Below, one piece after another: positions 11,620-24,909 of a stretch of DNA of 64,000 nucleotides. The notes under the pieces are model-generated. The model searched no databases. It saw only the letters and a list, made by a program, of their open reading frames with translations, and had not been told where the DNA came from. Location of the stretch: NCBI GenBank assembly GCA_026261815.1, contig JAMPIT010000434.1:17419001-17483000 (forward strand), in the 5' to 3' direction. Numbering within the stretch: position 1 is the first letter of the stretch; each line of letters opens with the position of its first letter. The position numbers were made by a program, and so were the translations under genes. The DNA is from Monarcha castaneiventris obscurior. Taxonomy: Eukaryota > Chordata > Aves > Passeriformes > Monarchidae.

Positions 11620-14600
11620 GTCACCTTGATGGTGAGCACAGAGCTGGCCAAAAGGACGGCAGCCCTGGGAAGGAAGGCTTTCATACCAATGCACAGTCAC
11701 CAAATGATCCATAGCCAGTCTATTGGATCTGCTGCTACTGAGCCTGGGCTCCCTACTCGTGCTCTGCATTTGGGTTTGAGAGGGCATTGATTACTCCCCA
11801 TGTGACCAGCCAGACCCCAGGCTGTGTGTGAAAGCAGCTGCTGTGCCTGTTCCTAACAATTCTTGGGAGACTCCTTGTCATGGCCTGGCCGTGCTAGACG
11901 TGTAGAAGCAGGAACAGCAGATGGCAACCAAGAGCTTGGCTGCTGGTGCACACAGGGCAGCAATGGAAGTGTAATAAAGGGATATTATGCAGGATAATAA
12001 AGCAATTCCCAGGTCTTGGATTTGACAGTTCAGTATTTCTATCTCAAGCAACAAAAAAATTTTATAGAGTCATATGTCTGACAACCTATTGGGGTTTTAC
12101 TGCCTGCAGACTTTGCCATGTATAGAACTTGTGAACCTGTCATGTAACCACTAGCATTTCCTCTGCCCTTCCTTCAACTTTGATATACTAAGAAAAATTA
12201 AAAGAATAGGAAACTATTTAGAAAAACACTCTAACTGTATATTCATTATTTTTCCAAGCTGAAAATAGAGTTCCTTAGTTTGCTAGATAATAACCCAATT
12301 ACACATCAATATACATTTAATGGAGACACATGAGTATCTAAAGACAGGCACTTCTATTTGATGGGGGGTTTTGGTAACTTAGAGCAAGAATCCAAATTGA
12401 ATTTAGATTTTTAAGTATGTGAAACTTTTGAAGCTCCATCAGTGTCCCAAATTAAGTTTTATTTCTTTTGCCTTAGCCATCATACCACAGCAGAATTTAT
12501 TTCCAAGTCAAAGGAAGCACTTCTTTCTGTCTCTTCAGATTTGGCTTTTGTAAGTTTCTTTAATGCCTCTGGTTCTATCATCTGCACTGTGTGGAAAGCA
12601 GTAATTTGTGCTGACATCATCTAACTGCCCTGGAGAAAAAATATGTTGCATATCACCAAGGAAAGGGAGAAATTTATCTATAATTTAGGGCAATAATGGG
12701 TTTTAATTCAGTCTTATAGCATCTCACATACTGACACATTCTACTGTCATTAGCGACATCTTGGGATTCTGTTGTGTGGATTTAATCAGTTATGACTGAA
12801 AGGAAATCATTAAGAGGGCCTCAGTTTTGTAACCACTTCTGGGGTTTATTATCTTTTGTGGCAGTTGTGCTTATGAGAACTCAGGAGATATTTATTTTTC
12901 CACGCAAGGAAACCCCCACCAATCATTGATATTTCGGGGGGTTGGTGGTAGTGAGGTGCTGATGCTGAATGCAGGCTGGGTCCTCCTCCCCAGCAGCAAA
13001 CTCCTGTGACAGCCCAGACTGATGGATGGACATTTGGTGGTTATTTGTAGCTCTTAACCTGCCAGGGCTGTGCTCATGGCCCTGCCTTCAGCACACCAAC
13101 ATGCCATGCAGGCAGCTGCAGTGCCCAAAGGAGACACACCTACTCTCTATTTCCAGCCCGTGGTGCCCCTGAGCCACACAGAGCTCACCGGGGGAGCTCT
13201 ACCCAGCAGCATCTGTGACCTTATCTTTACCTTCCATGGGCACCTCATTGCTTCTGTTTTTTCCCAGTGGATGGACATCATGTTATATGACATACAAGGC
13301 AATATATTGCCTATAGTTTAAGAAACTATGTTTCTGTTTTAAGAGATGAGGTATCTGACTGAGCAGCAAAATACTTGATTCAGCAGGTAATAGATCTGAC
13401 TCACAGGGTCATTTGCTTGTTTCCTAAGTAGTACATATAAAGTGATTAACAAAGCATCTGGCTTACTACATGTTCTGGTTTTCTTTTTTTTTTTATCCTG
13501 TATAATTAACTTATGTGTGTCTGTGTAATTCCTCTCTAGCAGTCCATAAAATCTCTGTCAAACTGGGTTTGTGACATGTTTATGCCAGTGTGTGGTCAAA
13601 AACAATCATGGCCCTGTTGTCACGTAAAACTCAACAGCAGGCACTCTGAATGTGGCCATGAGCTAAATATAAACATGGGATACATTTGCTTGTCAGTAAA
13701 GGTGGTGTATTTTTAGAATTCAACTGGAACCTTACAATTTCTTATATGTTATTGAGAAGCTTCAGAGACTACTGTGTCTTCCATAGCCAAAAACCTATTT
13801 TGAGTTCTACCCAGTGCAATCTGTATTCCATCTGCTCCTTATTTCTGGCACTCTGAAGCATGCCAGCATGCAAGGGAACAAAAGCCATCCTGTTTTGACT
13901 AGGCTAGAACTGTGTCTGTGATATTCTTCTACAGTCCCATTTGAGGCAGTAGGAGTAATTGATTTAGTGGCATTGGCACAATACCAGACAGATCAGGTCA
14001 GATCAACACTGAACTAATTGTGTGAGGATTTTTCTTGCTGAAAATGTTTCAATAAATATTTTGTGTTGTCATCATTCCAATCAAAATGCTCTTATTTTGA
14101 TTAAGTTGTAAATATTGCAGGCACTGTACTGGAGATACCCTGAAGTGAAATGCTTCTAGTCTCTGATTGCCACTGATTTCCTTTCCCAGAGTTTTAAAAA
14201 TACTCACATTCCTCTTTTTAAAATTCTTTTAGTCTAAATGGCCACTTACTGCTGGAGCAGGAAGATGCTTGGTTTGAAGCATGTGCACTCATTTGAAACT
14301 CAGAGCTAGGCTGGATATTTCTGCCTGCCCCTACCTTGTGTCTGACAGATGTGTCCTGACTTCTTATGATTTACATGACTCTTTTCTGTCTTAATACCAT
14401 TTTGTTGAGGTTTCAGTTAGTTCTAAGAGCAATTATTTTTGTAACAGCTGTCAGTGAGGAGTTATTTTTCACTTGAAGAGAGCTGCTGAATGTGAGCATC
14501 TGAGAGAAAGGTGAATCCTTTGTCATTGGAGCTGTGAGGTTTGTCCAAAGGAGGACACTCCTCCTCCCAGCCCTCCTGGTGACCTGAGTTCCTTTAACCC

Positions 14601-17600
14601 TGCACTTTGAGAAGATGATGTCCCTGAGGCTGCTGTCACTGAAAGACAGAGCTAAAGCAGTCTTACAATGTGACATGAACGGGTTGGAGATCAAGGTGCT
14701 GGAAAACAGCTTCTGCAGGGATCAGTTACACTGGCTGAGGAAGGGGGACAAACTGCTCAGAGAGCCTATAATGCTTGATTTCTTTATAAAGGCTAAATGT
14801 GTTGGGACAAAGGATTTTAAATTGCTGTTTGTTAAAGATTTATCATCATCCCTTAGTATATGGGAATGGCTAATAAAGAGGCCAAAGTCCTTCCATAGTG
14901 TCTTTAGCAACATCAAGGGAAGCTAACCTTGACAAAATGTATCATTCCAAGATTCAAAAACTTCTCTTTCAGATGAATCCCTTGGATTTTGCCTAATTCT
15001 CACAAGAATCCATGCATCATCAAACTGTTTTGTGTTTCTCTGAGCCTAGTGGTTCCTTCTGGCTTTGGGCTACCCACACTGGGATCAGGGAGGCTGCAGA
15101 AAGTGAGTGACTGTCACAGGAGAGCAGAAATGAGTGAATTATGAAGATACAAATGTCTGTGCTGGGAATGAAATAGGATTTTGAAGCGAACAGAATTTCC
15201 CCACTGCTCTCAAAGCAGATCTGTAGGGGTTTGTTAGCTGGACCTGAGGAGGAGAGAGAGAGGGAGGAGAGAGAGAGGCACTGTTCATTAGTGCACAAGG
15301 CTTTCAAGAGGTGGCTTTGGGAAACTCCTGTTGTATGGAACAGCTCTCTGCTAACAGAGGAATCAGAGGAATTGTTCCAGACTTTCTGTGACCAGCTGGG
15401 TCTCTTGGTAAAACAGTTTCAGGGAAAGGTGGTCACGAGGGAGCACAGAATATTTGCATGTCATGCATTAGCTTTTTTTTCCCCCCTTACATTCCTCTCT
15501 CTCTGACTGAAGTCAACTGCTGTGTGGTGGGTAGGAGGAAGTATCACATCCCCCAGCTTTCCCAAGTTCTGCCTCTGCCAGCTTGTGTTCAAAGGACTCT
15601 CCTGCCTGATGTCTTACTTCCCACTACCCATCCCATGTCTGCATGGGTTCCCTGGCCAGGGACACCTCCAAAGCTGCAGCAATAGAATTGATCTGAGCAC
15701 AGGCACCATTAGTGTGAAGTGCTGTTTCCTTTAAACCAAGAGCCATGCTGTTTATATTCCAGTTGTACTCTCCAAAGCCCAGCTGAACTGGAAATGCCAG
15801 TGCAATCCATTTGTCCTGGCCCTTGTATTGTGTTTGAGCAGAGGGTAGCATGGATGTGAGCCTATAGGAAACTGCAGATCCCACAGGTCTTTTTCTTCCT
15901 TATGCTTTGCCAAGCAATTATCGAGGTTTATGTTGGCTTCAGTGCTTTTTAAAGCAATTATCTTCAGGGTGTTTCATATTACCTTATTGTACATTTGGAA
16001 AATACTTCAATTAAAGCAGATTAGTATTTTATTAATATGATTTGTGTCCAGGCTGTTTTCAGGCAGCTGCAACAAAAAGAGATGGAATCTTGTAGAAGGT
16101 GGTACAGAGGATAAACCACTCCCAGCTGGAAAGGCTATGCCTGATACTTCACTTTCTATTGCAGTCTTCACAAAAGATAGCTTTGAACTAACTAGGAATC
16201 ACAACCCAAAACTAGAAATACTCTGGAGTGAATCTGTGTGAATGTTTGGTAAGTTCTGGAAACGATGCAGTGCTTTTAAATACATCTGAAGGGCTGCTGT
16301 AGCCACCTGCTCATGGCCTCGCTGCCATCAGGAGCAGTTTGAGAGATGGGGATCTAAACCAGAAGCACAGAGGATTTGGAGCTTGTGCTTTTCAGCCCTG
16401 CAATGCCACAAGTCAGAGAGGTGTCTAAGGAGACAGGTTCCACAAAACTGCAGGCGGCCAGCTTGCCAAGACAAGGACACTTCTGTAGGGGAGAGCTGGA
16501 AGCACTGAACTGAATACCAGAATGCCTGGGGGGATGTCTGTGTGTACCCATGGGAGAATCTTTTTGTCTACTGTCAACTCTTCAAAGTATCTGAAAACTT
16601 ACATACTGCTTTGTCTGAGGTCATGCAATGAATTAAGGCTCTTGTCCCCCATGGTAGGTGGTGGGTTTTTTATATAGAGTAAGCCAAAGTGTTTTATTTG
16701 GGGTTAGTACCCAACTACATACAACGTTATGTTGTGCTATAATTTAAGCAGCTTCTACTGCCTAAAAACACAAAAAAACCCCCAGAAATTCTGGTACCCA
16801 GTCTTATTCTCTTTAGTTGCTTGGGTCATTCAAGAGTAGGTCATGAGTAGGTCAGATCCAGGAATTTCAGAACTGGCTGAAAATGGAGTCTGGTTTGCAA
16901 GGCTGTTTCTAGTGCAGGTCCCCTGATTAATCAAGATGAGCATTTTGGGATTTCTCTCTGCTGCTGGTTGCCTGTCTGCAGAGGTATTGAAGTGGTTCGA
17001 AGCCTTGCCCTTCCGGTGAGCACAGCTTCAATCAGCTGTGAAGTTCCAAAGTAACTGGGGGCCAACTGGGCAGGAATGTGACATGAATAAGAACTCTTGT
17101 TTTACCAGGAAACAAGGCTAGGAATATAAAGCATAAAGTCACTACCCACAGGAGTTATGGAGATGGGCTTTTCCTTGTTTTATTTGCTTTTTACTCATAG
17201 GGTATGTTTTTTAATATTAGAATGGTACTTACATTGAACCTTATTTTCCCAACCCCTCTGGTTTTGCTCCTTTAAATCTCTCACAGTTTGTTAATCCCAA
17301 TGTTTTTGTGAATTAACTATCCACAAGACCCCTTTTACTGTTACGTTTCTAGAGATCTTTTCCTTCTCTAACTTTACTCTTTGCACCCTCTTACTTCTTC
17401 CTTGCCTTTACCCACCTCCTCCTCGTTTGCTTAACACCTCAGCTGGTTCTTCTTCCAATTTTATTACAGCACTGGGGGACCAGCAAGTTGGCAAATGCAT
17501 GAAACCACTTCACTGATTGTTCTTGCTATGTTTGCCAGTACCCAGCTGGAGAACTAAATGCTGGTAAGCCAGATACAGTCTAGTTTCATTGAACTTCATA

Positions 17601-18900
17601 TTACTATGGGATCCAAACCCCTCACTGCTTTCTGTGCATCAGCTGGTTCATTTCTGTTATGACTCTGAGAGCAGCACTCAAGCTGGTTTTGTGCTCACTG
17701 GGTAGACGAGGGGTAGGGGAGCTAAGGGTGATCAGATATCATGTTCTGCTGGTGCAGAATTAAAGGGAAATGTTCTGTGGGAGCTTTTCCCTTTTATTAC
17801 TCACCTGTAGATTTACAAGTGCTCTTGTAAAGGAGGAGGGAGGCTGGGTTCAGAAAATAGCAGGTGCAGAAACTGGGAGCTTTCCACATGAGGAAGGCTG
17901 AATTTTACTTTTACTTAGCTGTCAGTGATTTCTTCCCCCTCTGAGGTCAGTTATGGCATTTCTGCAGACCCAGATCCTACCCTGTGTACAATCAGCATCA
18001 CCTTAATGATGTGGGATGAAAAAATATGTGCTCTAAGTCTGGCAATAAGATATTAGAACTCCTGGTTACTGGCTCAGTATTTATTGCAAGCATTATTGGT
18101 TTAAATAATTAAAAAAAGGAAAGTCATGTGTTTTATTTTTACTTCTCTCACCACTTGGAGAACCATTTGGGTCCATCACCAGGCTGCTGCAGCGGGAATT
18201 TTCTGATGACTGCAGCATAGCAATAGTTGATTACTTCTGTCAGGCAAACAGCAAATAGCCCAGCTCCTGAGCACAGGCCAGCTGTGTGTTCTTCTACAGA
18301 AATTGCTGTTACTGTGCAGCTCACAGGGGACACAACATTGAGCTGGGTTCTGGTACTTGCATCACAACTGACTCCTTGTTATGTGCTTCTGGGGGAGTTG
18401 TATCATGAGCTCCTCCTGTTTGGCTCGGGAGTGTGCCCATTAATTTGGGGATTTTTTTTTAATCTTGCAGCAATTAAAAAAATCAAATTAATCTACCATT
18501 ATAAAGGATGATTAATTGGCTGGGTTTTATTTCTGATAATTTACTTAATAAGTCATCCAATTAGCAGAAGAATGGTGGCAACCAAAATGTGAGACAGTTC
18601 GTAATTACTTTTCTCTGTATCCAGGAGTTTTGTCCTAAAAGCAGGAAAATTCTTTATAACTGAAGGCAACAGAGAATAGAGTTGGTTCAGCTGGTTCCTT
18701 GGTCTTTCATTAAGAGCATTTGGAGGAAGCCTGAGCCTTGCTGAAACCACTGGAGCTTGCTAGCAGGCAACCAGCAGTGAGGGAGGAGAGCCATGGAAAG
18801 AAATCTTGCTTTTGCCCAAGATGTAGGTTCTTGTGTAATGTTTCCTATGATTCCCCTCATGACTTTTCTTTCTGCATTGGGGAATCAGCAGGTGGATTGG
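11620..18900. other. Non-coding stretch with scattered simple repeats
   Basis: No gene supported. Notable points: an acceptor- and donor-flanked 73-bp segment at 12477-12549 (open in all three frames, so uninformative), and a 103-codon plus-strand frame at 14615-14926 rich in Lys and Leu with no family recognised. A minus-strand frame at 18148-18333 is followed by AATAAA on the same strand, which could mimic a terminal exon, but I cannot identify it. Confidence 0.35.
15246..15279. repeat. (GA)n-rich purine tract
   Basis: An imperfect GAGAGAGAG / GGGAGGAGAGAG run, all purine on the plus strand. It is a microsatellite that could be length-variable. Confidence 0.85.
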
Positions 18901-18934
18901 CTCTGTGGCACAAACAGAGCAGGCTCTGCACACA

Positions 18935-19075
18935 GAGCTCTGTTCCTGGGTTGTCTAGGTCGGATCCTTTCCTCATTCTCCACAATTTCTCTGTGTGCTT
19001 GAGCAAGTCCCTTAGCTTCTCTCTGCTTCCTCACTGGGAAGCTGAGAGGATAAGTGACTTCCAAAGGTGGAGACT
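18935..19075 (+). mobile_element. MIR-like ancient SINE relic
   Basis: The segment contains, in MIR order, CCTGGGTTG, a GGATCC block, CTCTGTGTGCTTGAGCAAGT (equivalent of the TGTGTGACCTTGGGCAAGT core), CCTTAGCTTCTCTCTGC, TTCCTCACTGGGA and GAGGATAAGTGA. It is strongly diverged. It lies inside the longest open frame of the window (154 codons, 18738-19202), which is therefore unlikely to be a gene. Confidence 0.5.
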
Positions 19076-19079
19076 GTTA

Positions 19080-22000
19080 AATCCTATCTTAACAGGGATT
19101 ATATATATGCATTATATAATGTGTTCATATGAATTTTACCTATTCAGCTTGATTCATGTCCCAGTCGAGCTTCACTTCACCCAGGATATTCAGTTGCTTT
19201 AGAAGTGTTTCTAAAAATTGCTTTGTGGTGTCTGCCTTAGGCTAGGCTTATGCAAAGAAGCCTTTCTTAAGACCAAAAAGAGCTGTTTGCAGCAGCGTGA
19301 ATATCAAACCAATGGGGTAAAAACAAAGATGTTTTGTATTTGAGGAGAATGGAAATTCCAACTCCCAGTCCTACTGGGTTTATTGACAGAAGGTTTTGCC
19401 ATCCTTTTTTGAATTTCTTCTGTAAGAGTATGATTGTTTTTTAACAGAAAAATTCACAAATACAGGCAGAGGAATGGAAAAAAAAAAGTCTAAAGTCTGA
19501 ATGCTGGACCGTATGCCTTTGAATTGTATTTTTGGATGCCTGCATTGGTAAAGGCCAATTATTTTGCTCTATGAGATTGAGCTAAACTGACAGAAAAGAG
19601 AGAAAATTAATTCTAGTAAGGCAAAAATACTCAGTAAATTACAGTATACAGAGCATGAAAAGTGCATCTATGCATAGAAGCTCCTGAGCCTGAATCTTCA
19701 TGCAGTCAGCCACTTAGTAGGTCAACTAGCACCTTACTCTGTTTGGGCCATAATAATCAACTGGCCTCTACAGAAATTCAAAGTGACATTCACTTCATGT
19801 CCCCTTCAGACATTTATGAGTTCATTACCAGCGTAATAAGGCAGCAGAGCTCGCATTAAACATCATGACCTCTGAGTAATACCTGACACAAACATTTTAG
19901 CAAATAGTTATTGATTTCAGGCTTAGGAAAAGAGGACATTTTAGACTCCATTCCTTTTTTTGATACTTGAAAGGCTTGTGTGGGTGGGTACAGCAGGGAC
20001 TGCTCCTGCTGAGACCTCCTCCAAGTCTGAGCAGGAGCACTCAGTGCCTTAAGTCCCAGGCTGTCTCCTTTGGACATAGAGCTGCATAGGAAGTCTGGAC
20101 AAGACCATCATTTGGTTTATCGAGGTCACTGGAATGATGTTTTGAAGCCTCCCTTGTTGGGTTTGTCATCACACAGTGTCTTTGTTTTAGGGTCTGAGAG
20201 AGGTGTATAATAAAAGAAATATTTTGGCTTGTTTGCCAGCCAGTGAGGTTATTCTTGGGGATTACAGAGAAGTACATGATACTGTTGTGTACACAGGAGA
20301 GTGAGGTGGCTGGGGAAGTCATCTTGGTTTTACTTAGGCAGTTCTTGGCCAGGGCTAGGTAAACATGATTTATACCTGAAAATGAGTCCAGCCAAGCATC
20401 TAGGGAAGGAGTGGTTTGGTTTTACTTCAATGTTTTCCATGTTCTAACAGGACAGTCAGGGAAGCCTTTCTGGGCTTGTACATGCTCCAAGCACCATTCC
20501 TTGTTAGACTCTTCTCTGTTTCTCCTACCAACTGGCACAGCCTTTTGAAGTCATCACCATGCTACAGTTGGGGCAGAATTGTCCCTGTTATAGTCTCCCT
20601 GAGAGTCAGTGAAAAGATGAGACTGAATTTCTGGAAATGAATTTTCTGCCCAATCTGCAGGTATTCATATCTTCCTCTTGCCTTTGTCCATGAGCTCACT
20701 CAAAAACAGCATGGTTAAGTCAGGAGTATTCTGGGACACTGGATTTTTGCAGCAGATGCCATGGAAGGCACTTAATGCTGGATGGATTGTTTTCTCTAAC
20801 CAGTGTGTACGTTAAGTACTAGGCTAAATCCTTTTGGATTAGACAAGTGAGAGGAAAAGAGACTATTTCTAGAGAGAATTGTCCTTCCATGCCCCTGATT
20901 TTTATGTACTTACAATTTTGCTCTGAACTGGAATCGGTGTATTTGGCACACTTGATCTTTTCAATCTATTCCAATTATTAAGATTTGAAGTAGCATCCCA
21001 AAAAAGTGCTGATTCCTTCAGGATGACACTGAGCAGTCAGCACAGCACTTTGTCACGGCTCGGTTTGCCAGCATGCTAAGTGCTATTTATATCTCCTCTT
21101 ATCTTTCCTAAGTCCTGGCTGGAGAAGAAATACAGCAGGCTGGAATCTGCAGACAGGCCCCACATGAGCCCTGGAGTTCCCATTCACATGTTGTGTGTCC
21201 TGTAATAGCAACAATGCCTTTCACACAAATGCTCAGACATTCCCAAAAACAGCCATCAGGGACATTCATTCAGGGGATTCTGCCTTTAGCCTTAGGAAAA
21301 ATCTTGTTCTTTTGCAAGAAGAAGTAAGGACACATCAAATGTCCAAATGTGCACTGGGGCTCGAGGCCAGTTCTACCTTTGCAAAAAAGAGTTTATTCTC
21401 ATGTAGGGTTGGTCACTGGCTAACGGAGTGAGGAGTGTCATGGAAAAGTCTCTTCTATTACCTTTTTCCACATCAGTAAAATACCAGGACTACAACAATT
21501 GCTACACACTTCTAATTATTTTTTTTAGACAGAAAGAAATACTGCTAGTGAGTAATAAGAAACAGGCTTCTGAGTTTACTTTGCTGAGAGTTTATTTAGC
21601 TCTCCTCTCTATGTCTCCTGCTTTTCTAGACAGTTCTGACATGGTTCAATTTGCTGACAGAGACTTCAGCTGACATCTGATGTGTGCACTGTACAACATG
21701 CTGCACTAGCTGCAGGATCAGGAAAGAGTCTGTCCTTTCAACTTCGGTTCAGCTGAGGCTGGAAGCAGTGTAAAAGCATTTGCCTGCAGAGAGGATGGAA
21801 GGTCAGGTTTGTATCATGCTTCACTGCTTGCTCCCAGCTGAGGCACAGCTCAGACTCTTTCATTTCACAGCTCCACGGTGAGCATAGACAACAGCTCCTA
21901 CATGAAGGGGCAGAGGAACATAAAATGTTAGGGCAAAAGCTGTTGTGTCCAAAGACATGGATCAAAATCTTCAAAGAACATCATCCATCTCTAGTCTTTA

Positions 22001-22300
22001 CTCCACTCGCTCACATAGACACGTGCACATGCACTCAGTGGGAGCCTTGATGTACAAATAAAAGAAACAAAAATCAATATGTTGCCCACATTAGGAAGAT
22101 AATGGTGGGTTATACCTCTGGTGCTGGGATCAGCTCTCTAGGGTGTAGTGAGCAGAGCTGTTTCTAATGCTTTAGAGCAGTAAAAGTTATTAATATTTGA
22201 ATATCTATGCCTTTTCTGTTCCACTTTTCCTGAAGGCATGCTGTTATAGATCATGCTATCCCAGAGACCAGTAAGAAAATAGACACACTGAGTGTCATGT
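19080..22300. other. Non-coding, nothing specific recognised
   Basis: Unique sequence with an AT palindrome near 19109 (CATTATATAATG). Short open frames overlap on both strands without recognised products. Confidence 0.4.
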
Positions 22301-22307
22301 TGATGAC

Positions 22308-22355
22308 TTTTTTGGTTTGGGGGTTTTTTTTTGGGGGGGGGGTGGTTTTTTTTTG
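22308..22355. repeat. Alternating T and G homopolymer tract
   Basis: Runs of T and G alternate, including T9 (22324-22332) directly followed by G10 (22333-22342) and another T run. The A/C complement makes apparent Lys/Pro-rich frames on the minus strand that are not genes. Sequencing or assembly error is likely in such tracts. Confidence 0.9.
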
Positions 22356-22359
22356 TTAA

Positions 22360-24550
22360 TTTGGTTTCTTTCAATCTTTCCTATCCCATGCTGCTAGAGC
22401 TGTAATGCTGTCCTTGTAAAAGTTCTGAGATGGAAGAACTGACATCAAGAAAAGTAACTGGTATCAGATAATGCCATCTCTCTGACTTTTGCCTGTTTGC
22501 CAGGACTTTCCACTGTCTGTATTGGAAAGTTTATTTCTGCATAACAAATGCAGAATCAAAGCAAAGGGGTTTTGAAAGTGTGTCCTCATGGGTTTGGGCT
22601 CCTGCTTTGCTCTAATAATAGTTTTTTTTTGAGAAGTCACTGCTGCCTTCAGGATGTGTGGGACTTGCAGGACATTGAATGAAAAGTCAATGAGTAATGG
22701 GAACAGAGAAATTTACTCACTCTACAAATGCGTTTAGGTATTAGGACACTGTCCTACTTGAAGACAATGGAAAGTGTTGCAAAAATGAATGGTGTCCCTG
22801 CAGGGGTGTGTGGACTAGGCTGTCGGTAAAGCAATGAGCCCATATATAACCAGCACTATAAAATATTTACCAAAAAGTCCTCTCATGAATGATGTGCACT
22901 TTTTTGCTTACAGTGATCTGTAGCAGTACTCTTACAATGGAGAGGACTGTCTGTACAATATAGGTCTTACCACCCTTCATAAATACAGGAACTGATGAAG
23001 AAACTCAAAGTGACTCACTCCAAACTCTCTGAAATGTGCAAATACCAATAGTGACTTCCTTCAGGAAGGACAATAACTGGCTGTCAGGAGTAAGCACATT
23101 AGTTTTGCGTGGTATGAGATGAAAGAGCAGAGAGGAGGTTAAGGGACTGGAAGATTTTCTCTATCAGTTCCCAAGGCAGAGCAGGGCACATACAGCAGAA
23201 GCTGAGTCCCTTTGCACAGGAGGGACCTGCTGTGGGCTCTCCATGTGTGGAAGCCATGAGCAGCTGTAGTGTCTCCAGGGGCAGTGGTTGAAGATACAAT
23301 ATTTAAAACCTACTCTAAAGACCACAGAAATCACCACAAAGATTTTACTTGCTTTCAGTTGTTTCCTCTTGTGCAGGAAGAGTAATTTCTCAGTAGTACC
23401 AATAAACTGAAGTGCTGCATTCCTGGATAATTGCAGGTGCACCTGGGTGTCCATATTGGCCTTCTGTGTCTTCAACAGTGTGGGTTGAAATCCTCTTCAG
23501 TGTGCTGGTGGGTTGAGGCACTGCCTTGGGCTTTCCTTGTCTATGTCTGAGTTCCCAGGGATGATGTGACTGTTCTGCTGCCTCCTCATGCCAGCTCAGT
23601 CCTGCCACATCCATGTAGCCACACTGTGGCTGTGTTGCAAGGGTGCAGCAGGTGGGAGGGAGTGCTCAGCAAACGCTGCTTACTCTGCTGCTGTACCCAT
23701 GCAGGGAAACTAATTTGCTTCATCCTGAATAGAATTAGTTGCTCTTTATACAATAACTGGTTATTCTCCTTGAATCATCAAATTTTTTAAACTTTGGGTC
23801 TACAGACAGCTTCTTAAATGCCAGACTTGCAGATTTTGAAAAGCAAAGTCAGGTTTTATTATTTATTAGTTCTTGTGACACCTTTCTGTTATGACTGTCT
23901 GGAAGGTGTTCTCTCTGAACCAGCAGTAGTCCCACTTCAGCACATCTTTGTCCTGCAGACATGTTTGGCAAGCAGAGCATTTGATGTGCTGTCCAGCCGT
24001 GGAGGCAGGGAGGGGTTGGCAGGGCAGCAAGAGGGCAGCGAGGCCAGGGCACATCCCCCTGTGGATTTCCCAGGACACTCAGGTGCCAGGGGAAGTGCTG
24101 GCTCACATGGCTGCTGTGAGGAACAGTGATAACTGCTCAGAAGTTACTGCCATCACAGCTCAACTATATGCAGGGGGTTGAAAATAAATAAATCATCAGT
24201 TGTATCTTTTTTAAACATAATCCCACTGAAAATGTGAGTAGGAAAAGGTGACTGGTAATTAAAACAGGGGTTTTAATTCAAGAACAATTGTGCTTGAACA
24301 AACAAAGGTCCTGGCATTCAAATTCCTGATCTCTGCTGATGTTTAGGTAATGCATAGAATGCTTAGAGGAGAATAAAAGTTTGATTAGTGATCAAAACAC
24401 AGAGATTTCCACTAGGAAAAAACCCAAATATTTTTTGTTTATCTTCATTTTCTTTTTAAGAATTCCAGACATATCTGCCTTTTTACTGCCTGTGAGTGTC
24501 AAACACTTTCATAAACCCATTCATGATGATTCTCATATCACTTTATTGAG
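22360..24550. other. Non-coding, locally GC-richer near 24 kb
   Basis: Unique DNA. The part at 23990-24110 is purine- and GC-rich and opens several overlapping frames on both strands (around 70 to 100 codons each), which argues for composition and not coding. Confidence 0.4.
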
Positions 24551-24559
24551 GGATAGTGA

Positions 24560-24900
24560 GTATTCTATTAAGAAGTAGATTTAGTTAGCATTGTTTTACC
24601 CTTGTGTGCATTACAGCGTTTTAAGAGTATTGAATTTGAATGCTCCTTCAGCGTTGTGAGAGCTTTCTGTAACTCCTTGCAGTCACATTTAGATTTAATT
24701 GCCTGAAATAACTTTCTATCTTTATCGAACCAATCAAGCAAGTTTCTTATTCAAGTCACTTAATTGTGTGACTGCGAGGCAATCTAGCTTTGAGACAGAC
24801 GCCCTGAATGTGTGTATGTTTCGAATACAAATACAGATTTTCATGCTGTTATTATTCTGCTAATGATGGTGTAGCATTGCTAGATTTTTTTTTTTCAGAT
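24560..24900. promoter_or_regulatory. Candidate conserved non-coding element
   Basis: An AT-rich stretch with TTTAATTG, CCAATCA (CCAAT-box like), CTTAATTGTGTG and CTAATGATG words, a few isolated CpGs, and no repeat. It ends at a T10 run near 24886. The call rests on enhancer-like texture only. Confidence 0.22.
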
Positions 24901-24909
24901 TTAAATGTC

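Noticed and set aside
11349..11790. Several overlapping frames with Cys-Pro, Leu-His-Ser or Gln-Gln-Gly repeats
   Set aside because: They are all readings of the 12-bp minisatellite, whose length is a multiple of three.
12477..12549. 73-bp exon-like segment with good acceptor and GTAAGT donor
   Set aside because: Open in all three frames and without partner exons, so the open frame carries no information.
16165..16248. Exon-like segment ending at a GTAAGT donor
   Set aside because: All three frames contain a stop before the donor.
18148..18333. Minus-strand frame followed by AATAAA, like a last exon
   Set aside because: AATAAA is common in AT-rich DNA and the peptide matches nothing I recognise.
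18738..19202. Longest open frame of the window (154 codons, plus strand)
   Set aside because: It runs through a MIR-like relic, has no recognised domain, and its length is within chance expectation for 64 kb.
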